From the NCBI RefSeq assembly GCF_002043095.1, contig NZ_MVOC01000046.1, positions 1 to 64,000 on the forward strand: a stretch of 64,000 bases of DNA. Direction: 5' to 3'. A program made the position numbers and the translations under genes. The notes below the pieces were generated by a model that had not been told where the DNA came from, made no database searches, and worked only from the letters and a program-made list of their open reading frames with translations. Origin of the DNA: Mycobacterium sp. AT1. Its GTDB lineage: Bacteria; Actinomycetota; Actinomycetes; Mycobacteriales; Mycobacteriaceae. Positions 49,738-58,868 of the stretch are shown here, piece after piece (the stretch's first letter is position 1; each line of letters starts with the position of its first letter).

Positions 49738-51180
49738 ATGGCAGGGGTCTACGACGTCATCGTCCTTGGCGGCGGACCGGTGGGCATCAACGCCGCCGAT
49801 CGCGCCCACGCAGAGGGTCTGTCCGTCGCGCTCGTCGAACGCGAACTCGTCGGCGGTGAATGCAACTTCTGGGGATGCGTGCCAAGCAAGTCGTTGCTGC
49901 GACCGGTGCTCGCCGTCGCCGAGGCGCGCAAGGTCGACGGTGCCCGCGAAGCCGTCGTCGGGGCGATCGACGCGAAGGGCGTCTTCGCTCGCCGGGACAG
50001 GTATGTCACCAACTGGGACGACGCCCCCGTCGCCGGCGCGGTTCTCGGCATGGGCGTGGACCTGGTTCGTGGACACGCCCGCCTCGACGGGGCACGACGC
50101 GTCGTCGTCACCACCGCGGAGCGACGGCTGGAACTCCACGCCCGCCACGCGGTGATCGTGTGCACTGGCAGCACTGCCGCGGTGCCCGACCTCCCCGGCG
50201 TCGCCGAGGCCAAGCCGTGGACCAACCGCAGGGCGACCGACAGCAGTACGGTGCCGACGCGGCTGGCGGTGGTGGGGGCCGGGGGAGTTGGCGTCGAAAT
50301 GGCCACTGCCTGGCACGGTCTGGGCTCACGGGTCACGCTGTTGGCGCGCACCGCCGGGCTGCTTCCGCGGATGGAGTCGTTCCTCGGCGAGCACGTGCAC
50401 CGCGGCCTCGTCGAGGCAGGCGTGGAGGTGCGGACCGAAGTGCTCGTCACCGAGTTGCTGCGCCCCGGCGGAACCGGACCCATTCAGGTCACCCTGGACA
50501 CCGGTGAGCGGCTCGACGTCGACGAGATCCTCTTTGCCACCGGGCGGACACCGAACACCGCCGACATCGGGCTGGAGACCGTGGGGCTCGCGCCCGGTTC
50601 GTGGCTCGACGTCGACGACACCTGCTTGGCCCGCGGCGTCGAGGGTGATTGGCTGTATGCCCTCGGCGACGTCAACCATCAGGCGCTGCTTACCCACCAG
50701 GGCAAGTACCAGGCGCGCATCGCCGGCGCCGTGATCGGTGCGCGTGCCAACGGGCGGGCGTTGGACTCGAAACCGTGGAGTGCGCACGTGGCCACCGCCA
50801 ACGATCTCGCCGTCCCGCAGGCCTTCTTCACCGACCCGGAGGCAGCGTCGGTCGGGCTCACCAGCGCGCAGGCGACGGAGCGCGGCCATCGCGTGCGGAC
50901 GGTCGACGTCGACATGGGGCAGTCGGTGCCCGGCGCGAACTTCTACGCCGACGGCTACACCGGGCAGGCACGGATGGTGGTCGACGAGGACGACCAGACG
51001 TTGCTCGGGGTCAGCTTCGTGGGTCCCGGGGTGGTGGAGATGCTGCACTCGGCAACGGTCGCCGTCGCGGGCCGGGTGCCGATTACCCGGCTCTGGCACG
51101 CGGTGCCGTGCTTTCCGACGATCAGCGAGGTGTGGCTGCGGCTGTTGGAGGGGTACCGGGACGGCGCTCCAGCAGGCTAG
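49738..51180 (+). CDS. Pyridine nucleotide-disulfide oxidoreductase (dihydrolipoamide dehydrogenase/mercuric reductase-like)
   Basis: 480 residues. FAD site YDVIVLGGGPVGINAADRA. The redox-active disulfide is kept but in an unusual setting, GGECNFWGCVPSK (C-x4-C). NAD(P) site LAVVGAGGVGVEMATAW, second FAD motif WLYALGDVNH and a C-terminal dimerisation domain with HAVPCFPTISEVWL. The family's His-Pro-x-x-Glu becomes C-F-P-T-I-S-E, so the catalytic His is replaced. The substrate is unknown. A GGGAGA site precedes the ATG. Its 3' end overlaps the convergent HAD gene by 59 bases. Confidence 0.88.
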   Translation: MAGVYDVIVLGGGPVGINAADRAHAEGLSVALVERELVGGECNFWGCVPSKSLLRPVLAVAEARKVDGAREAVVGAIDAKGVFARRDRYVTNWDDAPVAGAVLGMGVDLVRGHARLDGARRVVVTTAERRLELHARHAVIVCTGSTAAVPDLPGVAEAKPWTNRRATDSSTVPTRLAVVGAGGVGVEMATAWHGLGSRVTLLARTAGLLPRMESFLGEHVHRGLVEAGVEVRTEVLVTELLRPGGTGPIQVTLDTGERLDVDEILFATGRTPNTADIGLETVGLAPGSWLDVDDTCLARGVEGDWLYALGDVNHQALLTHQGKYQARIAGAVIGARANGRALDSKPWSAHVATANDLAVPQAFFTDPEAASVGLTSAQATERGHRVRTVDVDMGQSVPGANFYADGYTGQARMVVDEDDQTLLGVSFVGPGVVEMLHSATVAVAGRVPITRLWHAVPCFPTISEVWLRLLEGYRDGAPAG

Positions 51181-51865
51181 CGAGCTCGGTGAGGTTGGCG
51201 GCCAACAGGTTTGGCCGTGGAACGCCGTCGGCGATCAGCGGCGCGTTGCCGGGCCGGGTGATCAAGGCGCCTTGCATGCCTGCGCCTTGGGCTCCAATCG
51301 TGTCCCAGGTGTGCGCCGCCACCATCATGCACTCCGAGGCGTCGACCCCGAGCTGCGCGGCCACCCGGCGGTAGAGGTGAATCGACGGCTTGAACACCCC
51401 GAGGGTGTCCACGGTGAACTGGTGCTCGAAGAAGTCTCCGAGTCCGGCGTTGTCCAGCGGCGAGGCCACGTCGGGGCGATGAGGGGAGTTGGTCAGGGTG
51501 ACCAGGCGGTAGCCGTCGGCCCGCAGGCTCGCCAAACCCGGGGCGACGTCGGGGAGGGCGGGCATCGTGCGCATGCCCTCGGCCAGCGCGAGCAGGTCGT
51601 CGTCGGTGGGGGTCACGTCGCGGATCGTCGCGACCATCTGCAGCACGGCGCGGCCGAGGGTGAAGAAGTCGACGTAGTAGCCGGACAGCGTCAGCGTCAT
51701 CGAATAGGTGACGAGCTCGCCGAACCACGTGCGAAGGACGTTGGCGTCTCCGAAGATTCGCTCGAAGTGCGGGCCGAGGGATTCGATGTCGAGGAGTGTC
51801 TCGTTGACGTCGAACACCAACACCGACGGCGTGCCTGCAGTGGACGGGGAGTCGAAGTTCGTCAT
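51122..51865 (-). CDS. HAD-superfamily hydrolase (haloacid dehalogenase type II)
   Basis: 247 residues: motif I VLVFDVNETLLDIESL, motif II TLTNSPHRP, the Lys in GVFKPSIHLYRRVAAQLG, motif IV VAAHTWDTIGAQGAGMQ, and a helical cap (~20-100, with YSMTLTLSGYYVDFFTLG). It matches L-2-haloacid dehalogenase-like enzymes closely. The ATG at 51865 is used; upstream codons would run through the palindrome at 51872. It is probably part of the same regulon as the TMEM175 and DUF427 genes. Confidence 0.88.
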   Translation of the reverse strand: MTNFDSPSTAGTPSVLVFDVNETLLDIESLGPHFERIFGDANVLRTWFGELVTYSMTLTLSGYYVDFFTLGRAVLQMVATIRDVTPTDDDLLALAEGMRTMPALPDVAPGLASLRADGYRLVTLTNSPHRPDVASPLDNAGLGDFFEHQFTVDTLGVFKPSIHLYRRVAAQLGVDASECMMVAAHTWDTIGAQGAGMQGALITRPGNAPLIADGVPRPNLLAANLTELASLLERRPGTPPTAAATPR

Positions 51866-51871
51866 CTTTCC

Positions 51872-51895
51872 ACTATGGGTGACGTCACCCAATTT
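51872..51895. promoter_or_regulatory. ACTATGGG-N8-CCCAATTT site before the HAD gene
   Basis: Same geometry as the other five sites. The spacer is itself a palindrome (TGACGTCA). It lies seven bases upstream of the HAD start and 57 bases before the divergent glycosylase gene. Confidence 0.72.
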
Positions 51896-51951
51896 TGCGA
51901 GTGTCAGGACCCGTCTATTTGCGTCGCCGCAGGTGGTTGACTGAGGACGAG

Positions 51952-52470
51952 ATGAAACCGAGTGGCTACGACCCCGACGTGCTGGGCCCGGGGCTGGACG
52001 TGGTGTTCTGCGGCATCAACCCGGCCTCCAGTGCGGCCGCCGACGGGCACAACTTCTCGAACGCGAGCAACCGCTTCTGGGCGGTTCTGCACCTGGCCGG
52101 GTTCACCGACGGGCGATTGCGCGCCGAGGACGAACGCCAGTTGCTGACCCACGGCTGCGGCATCACCGCGGTGGTGTCGCGCCCGACGCCGACGGCGGCC
52201 GAGGTTGGCGCCGAGGAGTTTCGGGACGCGAGGCCCGCCTTCGAAGCCAAGATCCGCCGGTATCAGCCTCGGGCCGTCGCCTTCCTCGGCAAGCGCGCGC
52301 TGTCGGCCATGCTCTCGACGCGTGACGTCGCCTGGGGTAGGCAGCCAGTGGACTTCGCCGGCGCGACCGCCTGGGTCCTGCCAAACCCCAGCGGCCTCAA
52401 CCGCGGTTTCAGCCTCGACGCGCTCGTGCGGGCCTACGCCGAACTCCGCACCGCGGTACCCCGGCGCTGA
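51952..52470 (+). CDS. mug: G:T/U mismatch-specific DNA glycosylase
   Basis: 172 residues of the Mug/TDG branch of uracil-DNA glycosylases, removing U or T opposite G. The active-site motif GINPASSAAADGHNFSNASN has the family's GINP and a downstream Asn/Phe. NPSGLNRGF is the C-terminal intercalation motif. The length matches E. coli Mug. A GAGGA site lies upstream of the ATG at 51952. Single gene. Confidence 0.9.
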   Translation: MKPSGYDPDVLGPGLDVVFCGINPASSAAADGHNFSNASNRFWAVLHLAGFTDGRLRAEDERQLLTHGCGITAVVSRPTPTAAEVGAEEFRDARPAFEAKIRRYQPRAVAFLGKRALSAMLSTRDVAWGRQPVDFAGATAWVLPNPSGLNRGFSLDALVRAYAELRTAVPRR

Positions 52471-52541
52471 CGACGCCGCCCACGATCACCACGAGTCAAA
52501 CCATCGTCTGACCACCGGTCTCTCCCTTACCGTCCTCCCAC

Positions 52542-53894
52542 GTGACCACCGCAAACCTCAGTCGCCGCCGCGCGCTCCAACTACTCGGACTCGCCGGTGG
52601 GGCACTGGCTTTCGCGCCAGCTCTCGCCGCGTGCGGCTCCGAGGGCAGCACCGCGGCGCTGTCCACCACCGCCCCGACGGGCGGACGTTTCGACGGCGTG
52701 ACCCTCAAGCTGCTGGTCAACCAGCCGCACGTGACGTCCTTCCGCGACGTCCTGGCGCCCAAGTGGAGGGCGGCCACCGGCGGCACCCTCGAGGTCACCG
52801 CCGCGCCCTATGACCAGTTGACCAGCAAGCAGGTCCTCGACGTCCAAAGCGGCACTGGCGAGTTCGACGTCTTCGACTACTTCTACTTCGGCCTCGGCGA
52901 TCTCGTCGACGCCGGCGCGCTCACCGACCTCACCGGGTGGATCGACGCCAACGGCGACGAGATCGGCACCAGCGGCTACCTGAAGTCGATCTACGACCCG
53001 TACACCCTGCTCGACGGCAAGCGCTACGGCCTGCCCTACGACGGCGACGTGCACATCCTCTTCTACAACACCGAACTCTTCGACCGGTACAAGGTAACCC
53101 CGCCGACCACCTGGGACGAGTACGACGACGCCGCCGCCAAGATCACCACCGACGCCAAGGGCGCCGCCTACGGGGCCATCGTCTCCGGTCAGCAGGTCCC
53201 GATGATCCTCGGCTGCTCCTACGTCAACCGGCTCACCGGCTACGGCGGAAACCTGTTGGACGCCAACGGCAAGCCGGAGCTCACCTCCGACGCCTCGGTC
53301 GCCGCGCTGACCCACCTCGTCAAGGTCAACCCCGTCGCGTTGCCTACCCCGCTGCAAGTCGGCTTCGACCAGGCCAACATCGCCTTCCTCACCGGGCAGG
53401 GCGCAATGCTCGACACCTGGACCGACATGGCCCTGCGCGCGGAGGACCCGACGGCGTCCAAGATCGCAGGCAAGTGGGGCGCACTCTCACTGCCGGTGGG
53501 CGGGAGCAACAAGACCCCGCGCACCGCCCTCGACGCCGGTTTCGGGCTCGGGATCTCCACTGCCACCAAGAATCAGGACGCCGCGTCGGCGTTCATCGCC
53601 TGGGCGACCGCCGCCCCGCAGAACCTCGTCGTCTCCTCGACCCCCGGCGCCGGCATCGACCCCGCTCGTGGCGAGGTGCTCGACTCCGACGGTTACGCCA
53701 AGGTGGTGACCAAGGCCATCGGCCCCATCCGCGAGGGCCTCAACGGCAACCCCCTGGTGTGGCCCAAGGAGGCCGGCGCGCCACAGTTGTTGCAGGGCTT
53801 GGTCGACCAGCTCGCCCTGGCCGTCAACGGCACGCAGACCGTTCAGCAGTCGCTGGAGAACTCCCAGAATCAGTGGGACAAGGCCCTGGCCTAA
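52542..53894 (+). CDS. Extracellular solute-binding lipoprotein (ABC sugar type), orphan
   Basis: 450 residues. The twin-arginine-like signal SRRRALQLLGLAGGALAF ends in the lipobox LAAC (Cys near 31), so it is a lipid-anchored periplasmic protein. The mature part matches family 1 solute-binding proteins: VFDYFYFGLGDLVDAGALTD, YGLPYDGDVHILFYN, then GQGAMLDTW. No permease or ATPase genes are adjacent (CYP102 follows convergently), so the transporter is encoded elsewhere or the protein serves another purpose. The GTG start at 52542 has no strong ribosome-binding site. Confidence 0.88.
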   Translation: MTTANLSRRRALQLLGLAGGALAFAPALAACGSEGSTAALSTTAPTGGRFDGVTLKLLVNQPHVTSFRDVLAPKWRAATGGTLEVTAAPYDQLTSKQVLDVQSGTGEFDVFDYFYFGLGDLVDAGALTDLTGWIDANGDEIGTSGYLKSIYDPYTLLDGKRYGLPYDGDVHILFYNTELFDRYKVTPPTTWDEYDDAAAKITTDAKGAAYGAIVSGQQVPMILGCSYVNRLTGYGGNLLDANGKPELTSDASVAALTHLVKVNPVALPTPLQVGFDQANIAFLTGQGAMLDTWTDMALRAEDPTASKIAGKWGALSLPVGGSNKTPRTALDAGFGLGISTATKNQDAASAFIAWATAAPQNLVVSSTPGAGIDPARGEVLDSDGYAKVVTKAIGPIREGLNGNPLVWPKEAGAPQLLQGLVDQLALAVNGTQTVQQSLENSQNQWDKALA

Positions 53895-53916
53895 CCCCTC
53901 GAGTTCGAGTACCCGC

Positions 53917-56900
53917 TCATCCCGCCCACACGTCCTCCACGTAGTGGTCGGACGCCACCAACCCCTCAAGCCATTCCTTCGCCGCCACGTCATCGGCACC
54001 CGTACGCGCGCTGTAGATGGTTCGGAACGCCGCCCGCACCGCCGGCGCCATCCGGCCCCCGTCACCGCAGATGAAGACGTGGGTGTTCTTCGCAGGATCG
54101 CCCAGCAGCTCCCAGACGTCGTCCGCATCGGCGGCGATCCGATCCTGCACGTACTTGACCCCATCCACGGGAGCCCGCGAGAACGCCGGCCGCATCCGCA
54201 CGATGCCCTCCCGCTCGCCCTGCTCGAACGCCTCGCGGAAGATGTAGTCCACGTCCGGATCGCGAACGCCGAAGAAGCACAACGCCGGTGAGAACGGTTC
54301 GCCCGCCTGCTTCGCCGCCAACCTGTCACCGAGGAAGCCGCAGAACGGTGCGACGCCCGTGCCCGCGCTCACCAGGATCACGTTGCGCTTCGGCTCCGCG
54401 CCCGCTCGGAACGCCTGCCGCGCCGGGTCGATCCTCGCCCGGATCCGGGTACCGGGCACGACCCCCGCCAGATGATTCGACGCCACCCCCTTGAACAGCC
54501 CGTAGCCCGACCGCGCCGGCGTGTCGAGCACGCTGACGATCAGCGCGACCTCGTGCGCCGACAACTTCGACGACGACGCGATCGAATAGTGCCGTGGCGT
54601 CATCGGTTCCAGGAGCTCCAGTAGTTCGGCACCGGTCAGTGCGCACGCCTTGAACTGCGCCAGGCACTCCAGCGGGCTCAGCGCACACGGATCCTCCGAG
54701 TCTGCCAACGCCTCGAGCGCCTTCCGTTCCGGCTCGCACGGGTTGACCGCCGCCATCTTCTTCAGTTGGCTGCGCGTCGCCGGCTTCCGCAACTCGACGA
54801 AGTGCGTCAGCAGCTCGCGCACGCTCACCTCGCGGTCCAGCGCGATCAGCCGGCGCGACGTGCGCCGCGGATTGATCGACAGCCGCAGCTCCGGGTCGAT
54901 CTGCAGCAGCTCGAGCACCGTGTCCACCACCTCGGGTGGATTGTCGGCCAGCACCGTCAGATGGTCACCCGTCGAATACGACACATCCGGGGGAAGCGCC
55001 ACCCGGACATAGTGTTTCGCCTGACCCGGCACGTTCACCAACTCGTCGTTCAGCGTGACCGTCATCGGCTGCACCGCGAATCGCTCGTCGATCGCCGCCG
55101 TCAGCGGGCCCTCGATGAAGCGCAGGTCGTACAGCGGTTCGTCGTTCGTGGTGAGCGATACGGCATCCGGATCGCCGTAGTGTTCCGCCAACGCCGACCA
55201 CAACGCCGTCTCGAACTCCTCCAGCGTCCCCGTCAGATCACCCGACGTGTCCGCCGCCGCCCTCGGCACCAGCGGCCGTCCACCGAGCGCCGTCAGCCGC
55301 TCGTCGTAGATCTTGGGCACGGCCTGGTACGTGTCCGCCCAGTTGTGATCGCCGACGCCGAGCACCGCGAACAGCGGTTCATTCTGGAGGACGGCATCAT
55401 CGGACTGCAACCACGAGTAGAACTCCCGCGCGTCATCCGTCGGCTGACCGTTGTACGACGATGCGACGATCAGCACCGCATCGGCCTGGGGTAACCCGCC
55501 CACCGCCGTGTCCAATGCCGCCACCGTTGCGACACAACCGATGTCGGTTGCCTCCTCCGCGAGCTGCTTGGCCAGTGCCCGGCAGGTGCCGAGATTCGAG
55601 CCGTGTAGCACCGCCAGCGTCGTGCCCGCCCGAACGGGCGCCGACGCCGAAGTGGCGACGGCGGTGGCAGGAGCAGTTGCCACCACCACCCGCTCCTCCG
55701 ACGTTCGCCGCACCAGCTCCACGGAGAACCCGACCGGCCGCCGACTCAACCCCTCCCACTGCAACACGTAGTGCTGCGAGTCGATCAGCCGATAGCGGTG
55801 CACCAGCCGCGCGAGCAGCATTGCCGCCTCGTGCAACGCGAACTGCCGCCCGATGCACGACCGCTCCCCTGTGCCGAACGGCTTGAACAGCGCCGTCGAC
55901 CGACCCTCGGCGACATCGGAGTCGAACCGGGACGGGTCGAACAGCTCGGGGTTGTCGCCCCACTCCGGCTGCCGGTGCAGCGCGCCGGTCAGGATCGTGA
56001 CGGCCTCGCCCGCCTTGACCGGATACACGCCGCCGATCACGTTGTCCGCCAACGCCATCCGATCGAAGTTCAGCACCGGTGGCGACAGGCGCAGCGTCTC
56101 GCTGATCACCTGGCGCAGGTAGGCGAGCTTGCCGATGTCGTCGTACGTCGGCAGGTAGTCGTCGTCGGTACCGAATGCGGCGTCTACCTCGGCCTGCACG
56201 CGGGCCAGCACCGCGGGGTGGTGCACCAGGTTGTAGACGGCGTTCGGCATGAGCTCCGACGTCGTCAGCTGCCCGGCGATCAGGAACGTCATGATCTGGT
56301 TGCGGACGTTGTCGTCGGACAGGGCCCCGTCGGCGCCGAGCATCACGTACAGCAGATCGCCGGTGCCGCCGCCGGAGTGTCCGGCGATCAGCTCGTCGAA
56401 GTACCCGTGCAGGGTGGCCAGCTCCGCCTCGAATGCGGGCGACTCGCCGTTGGTGAAGACCTCGGTCAGCGCGTTGGTGAAGCTCTGCGGGATGGGCGCC
56501 AGGCCGTCGTAGTCGTACGACTCGAACCGCGCCCCGAACCCCGCCAGCCCGACGGTGTCCATGGCCAGCTTCTGCAGATCGCCTGACACGTCGACCGGAC
56601 CCACCCCGACGCGCGCGTCCCACCGCGCGACCAGCTGCTGGTTGATCGCCAACATCGCGTCGTGGTAGTTGCGCAGCCCGGAGTAGCTGAATCCGGGCAG
56701 TAGAACGTCGTGTGCCGTCTGCCAATTCGGCTCGCCGTGGAAGGCGGTGAACAACCCGTCCCCGGCCAAGGGGCGGATCCGTGCCAGCGACGCCGTCGGG
56801 TTCTTGGCGAACCTGCTCTCGTCGCACAGCTCCGCGACGAGTTCCTCGGAGCACGCGTAGAGCTTGCGATTACCGCTCCAGTCGCCGTAGAAGATCGGGC

Positions 56901-57027
56901 CGTGCAACTCGGCGAGGATGTCGATCGGCAGCGCGTACGGCCTGCCGGCGAGTTGCGCATCGGTCGGCAGGGACACGGAAGGGACGTCGTCGAGCGACGG
57001 CGGGGCGGACGGCGCGTACTCGGGCAT
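53917..57027 (-). CDS. CYP102-type self-sufficient cytochrome P450-NADPH reductase fusion
   Basis: 1036 residues like P450 BM3, hydroxylating fatty acids or similar substrates in one chain. The heme domain (~1-455) has ISETLRLSP (ExxR) and the heme-ligand loop FKPFGTGERSCIGRQFA (Cys near 390). The FMN domain (~470-625, LAVLHGSNLGTCRALAKQLA, SYNGQPTDDA) and FAD/NADPH domain (RHYSIASSSK, SAGTGVAPFCGFLGD, VFICGDG) follow. The I-helix motif reads AGQLTTS instead of AGHETTS: the acidic residue before the conserved Thr is Leu. The ATG at 57027 lies ~7 bases after TATGCT, suggesting a leaderless transcript. Confidence 0.94.
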   Translation of the reverse strand: MPEYAPSAPPSLDDVPSVSLPTDAQLAGRPYALPIDILAELHGPIFYGDWSGNRKLYACSEELVAELCDESRFAKNPTASLARIRPLAGDGLFTAFHGEPNWQTAHDVLLPGFSYSGLRNYHDAMLAINQQLVARWDARVGVGPVDVSGDLQKLAMDTVGLAGFGARFESYDYDGLAPIPQSFTNALTEVFTNGESPAFEAELATLHGYFDELIAGHSGGGTGDLLYVMLGADGALSDDNVRNQIMTFLIAGQLTTSELMPNAVYNLVHHPAVLARVQAEVDAAFGTDDDYLPTYDDIGKLAYLRQVISETLRLSPPVLNFDRMALADNVIGGVYPVKAGEAVTILTGALHRQPEWGDNPELFDPSRFDSDVAEGRSTALFKPFGTGERSCIGRQFALHEAAMLLARLVHRYRLIDSQHYVLQWEGLSRRPVGFSVELVRRTSEERVVVATAPATAVATSASAPVRAGTTLAVLHGSNLGTCRALAKQLAEEATDIGCVATVAALDTAVGGLPQADAVLIVASSYNGQPTDDAREFYSWLQSDDAVLQNEPLFAVLGVGDHNWADTYQAVPKIYDERLTALGGRPLVPRAAADTSGDLTGTLEEFETALWSALAEHYGDPDAVSLTTNDEPLYDLRFIEGPLTAAIDERFAVQPMTVTLNDELVNVPGQAKHYVRVALPPDVSYSTGDHLTVLADNPPEVVDTVLELLQIDPELRLSINPRRTSRRLIALDREVSVRELLTHFVELRKPATRSQLKKMAAVNPCEPERKALEALADSEDPCALSPLECLAQFKACALTGAELLELLEPMTPRHYSIASSSKLSAHEVALIVSVLDTPARSGYGLFKGVASNHLAGVVPGTRIRARIDPARQAFRAGAEPKRNVILVSAGTGVAPFCGFLGDRLAAKQAGEPFSPALCFFGVRDPDVDYIFREAFEQGEREGIVRMRPAFSRAPVDGVKYVQDRIAADADDVWELLGDPAKNTHVFICGDGGRMAPAVRAAFRTIYSARTGADDVAAKEWLEGLVASDHYVEDVWAG

Positions 57028-57052
57028 GCGCGCAGCATATTCACCGCGAGCT

Positions 57053-57062
57053 GCAAATTTGC
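57053..57062. promoter_or_regulatory. Short palindrome upstream of the CYP102 gene
   Basis: GCAAATTTGC, perfect ten-base palindrome 26 bases upstream of the ATG, in an AT-rich stretch. It is a possible repressor site; CYP102 genes are often under TetR-type control. Confidence 0.4.
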
Positions 57063-57125
57063 GCCAACGTCAACAATTGCAGGGCTTGGCTGTCGTACTG
57101 ACACCGCACTCTCGAGGAAGGAGGC

Positions 57126-58868
57126 TCAGTACACGTCGCGCACGTAACGCTTCTCGCGCTTCAGCGAGTTGACGTAGTCCGTGGCCGCGTCGTCGTCCAT
57201 GCCGCCGTGCGCCGAGACGACGGCGTGCAGCGCGTGGTCGACGTCCTTGGCCATCCGCGTCGCGTCACCGCACACGTAGAAGTGCCCGCCCTCTTCGAGC
57301 CAGCCGAACAACTCGCGACCGTGCTCCAGCATCCGCGTCTGCACGTAGATCTTCTCCGCTTGATCGCGAGAGAACGCCAGCTCCAACCGATTCAGCAGAC
57401 CCGACTGCTGCCAGCCCGCGATCTCGTCGCAGTAGGCGAAGTCGTGCGCACGGTGCTGGTCGCCGAAGAACAGCCAGTTCCGGCCCTTGGCCCCTCGCAG
57501 GGCGCGCTCCTGTAGGAACGCCCGGAACGGCGCCACGCCCGTGCCGGGGCCGACCATCACCATCGGCACGTCGTCGTCCGCGGGCACCCGGAAGGACTTG
57601 TTGGGTTGCAGGAAGATCTTCGCCTTGGCCGCGCGATCGGCCAGGAACGTCGAGCAGACGCCGCCGCGCTCACGGCCGTTCGACTGATACCGCACGGCCG
57701 CGACCGTGAGGTGGATCCGGTCTGGGTGCGCCAGTGCGCTCGAGGAGATCGAATACGCCCGGTGCTGAAGCGGTTTCAGCAGCCCGAGGAACTCCTCGAC
57801 GCTGAGGTCGTCACCTGCGATCCGCAGGATGTCGAGCACGTCCTTGCCGTACAGCCAGCGGTCCAGCGTCTCCTTCACGCCTCCGCGCAGCACGTGCGAC
57901 AGCTCCTCGTTGTCGGCGCGGTTCTCGACCTCGCCAAGCAGATCCTTCGACGGCGCACTGATTTCGTACTTCTGGCCAAGCAGCTTCCCGAGCGGCTCCC
58001 CGTCGACGAGCGTGCCGACCGACATCCGGAAGTGTTCGACGATCGCGTCCACCAGCTCCGGGTCGTTCTCCGGGATGACGGCCAACGCGTCGCCGGTCTC
58101 GTACTCGATTCCGCTGTCCGCCAACGCAAATTCGACGTGCCGGATCTCCTTGTCCGACCCCGCCCCCGACAGCAGCCGGTTGGTCGCGACCGCGGCGGTG
58201 AACGGGTTCTTGCGCGTCCACCCCGACCGGGCGACCGCACTCGGCGCGGGCGTGCTCGGCATCCCCGTCGCACCCGAGGTGGGCACCAACGCGGTCAATG
58301 CATGCTGAATCCACGCCGCGGCATCGGTCTCGTAGTCGACGTCGCAGTCCACCCGCTGCAGCACTCGCGTTGCCCCGAGCTGCTCGAGGCGCATGTCGAA
58401 CAGCTTGCCTGCCTGACAGAATCCGTCGTACCCGGTGTCGCCGAGGGCCAACACCCCGAACGACACGCTCTCCAGCCGCGGCGCCACGTCCGCTGCGAGT
58501 GCCTCCCAGAACAGCTCGGCGTTGTCGGGCATCTCGCCCTCGCCGTAGGTCGACGTCACGATCAGCACGTACTTCAGGCCCGCGAACTCCTCGAGCTCGA
58601 TCTCGTCGAGCCCGCTGACCGTCACCTCGAACCCCTGCGACTTCGCCGCCGCGGCAGCATCGTTCGCGACACCCTCGGCGTTGCCGGTTTGCGTCCCGTA
58701 CAGGATCCGCAGCGACGGCCCCGGCTCAACCTGGTCGGCGACGGCAGGAGGCGGCGCGTTGACGCTCATCGCCAGCCGCGAGTGCAGCCCCGCCAGGAAG
58801 CCCGAGATCCACGCGCGCTGATCCTCGTTGAACGGCGCGTCCTGCGGGATGTAGGCGATCTTCGTCAT
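57126..58868 (-). CDS. CysJ-like diflavin reductase (sulfite reductase flavoprotein type)
   Basis: 580 residues passing electrons from NADPH through FAD and FMN. A leading segment (PQDAPFNEDQRAWISGFLAGL) is typical of CysJ-like proteins of assimilatory clusters. The flavodoxin domain has ILYGTQTGNAEGVAND and STYGEGEMPDNAELFW. The FAD domain has HRAYSISSSAL and GGVCSTFLAD. The NADPH site has VGPGTGVAPFRAFLQE, with a final YVRDVY. The ATG overlaps the gltB stop (ATGA), so it is made with glutamate synthase rather than with a sulfite reductase, none of which is in the window. Confidence 0.9.
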   Translation of the reverse strand: MTKIAYIPQDAPFNEDQRAWISGFLAGLHSRLAMSVNAPPPAVADQVEPGPSLRILYGTQTGNAEGVANDAAAAAKSQGFEVTVSGLDEIELEEFAGLKYVLIVTSTYGEGEMPDNAELFWEALAADVAPRLESVSFGVLALGDTGYDGFCQAGKLFDMRLEQLGATRVLQRVDCDVDYETDAAAWIQHALTALVPTSGATGMPSTPAPSAVARSGWTRKNPFTAAVATNRLLSGAGSDKEIRHVEFALADSGIEYETGDALAVIPENDPELVDAIVEHFRMSVGTLVDGEPLGKLLGQKYEISAPSKDLLGEVENRADNEELSHVLRGGVKETLDRWLYGKDVLDILRIAGDDLSVEEFLGLLKPLQHRAYSISSSALAHPDRIHLTVAAVRYQSNGRERGGVCSTFLADRAAKAKIFLQPNKSFRVPADDDVPMVMVGPGTGVAPFRAFLQERALRGAKGRNWLFFGDQHRAHDFAYCDEIAGWQQSGLLNRLELAFSRDQAEKIYVQTRMLEHGRELFGWLEEGGHFYVCGDATRMAKDVDHALHAVVSAHGGMDDDAATDYVNSLKREKRYVRDVY

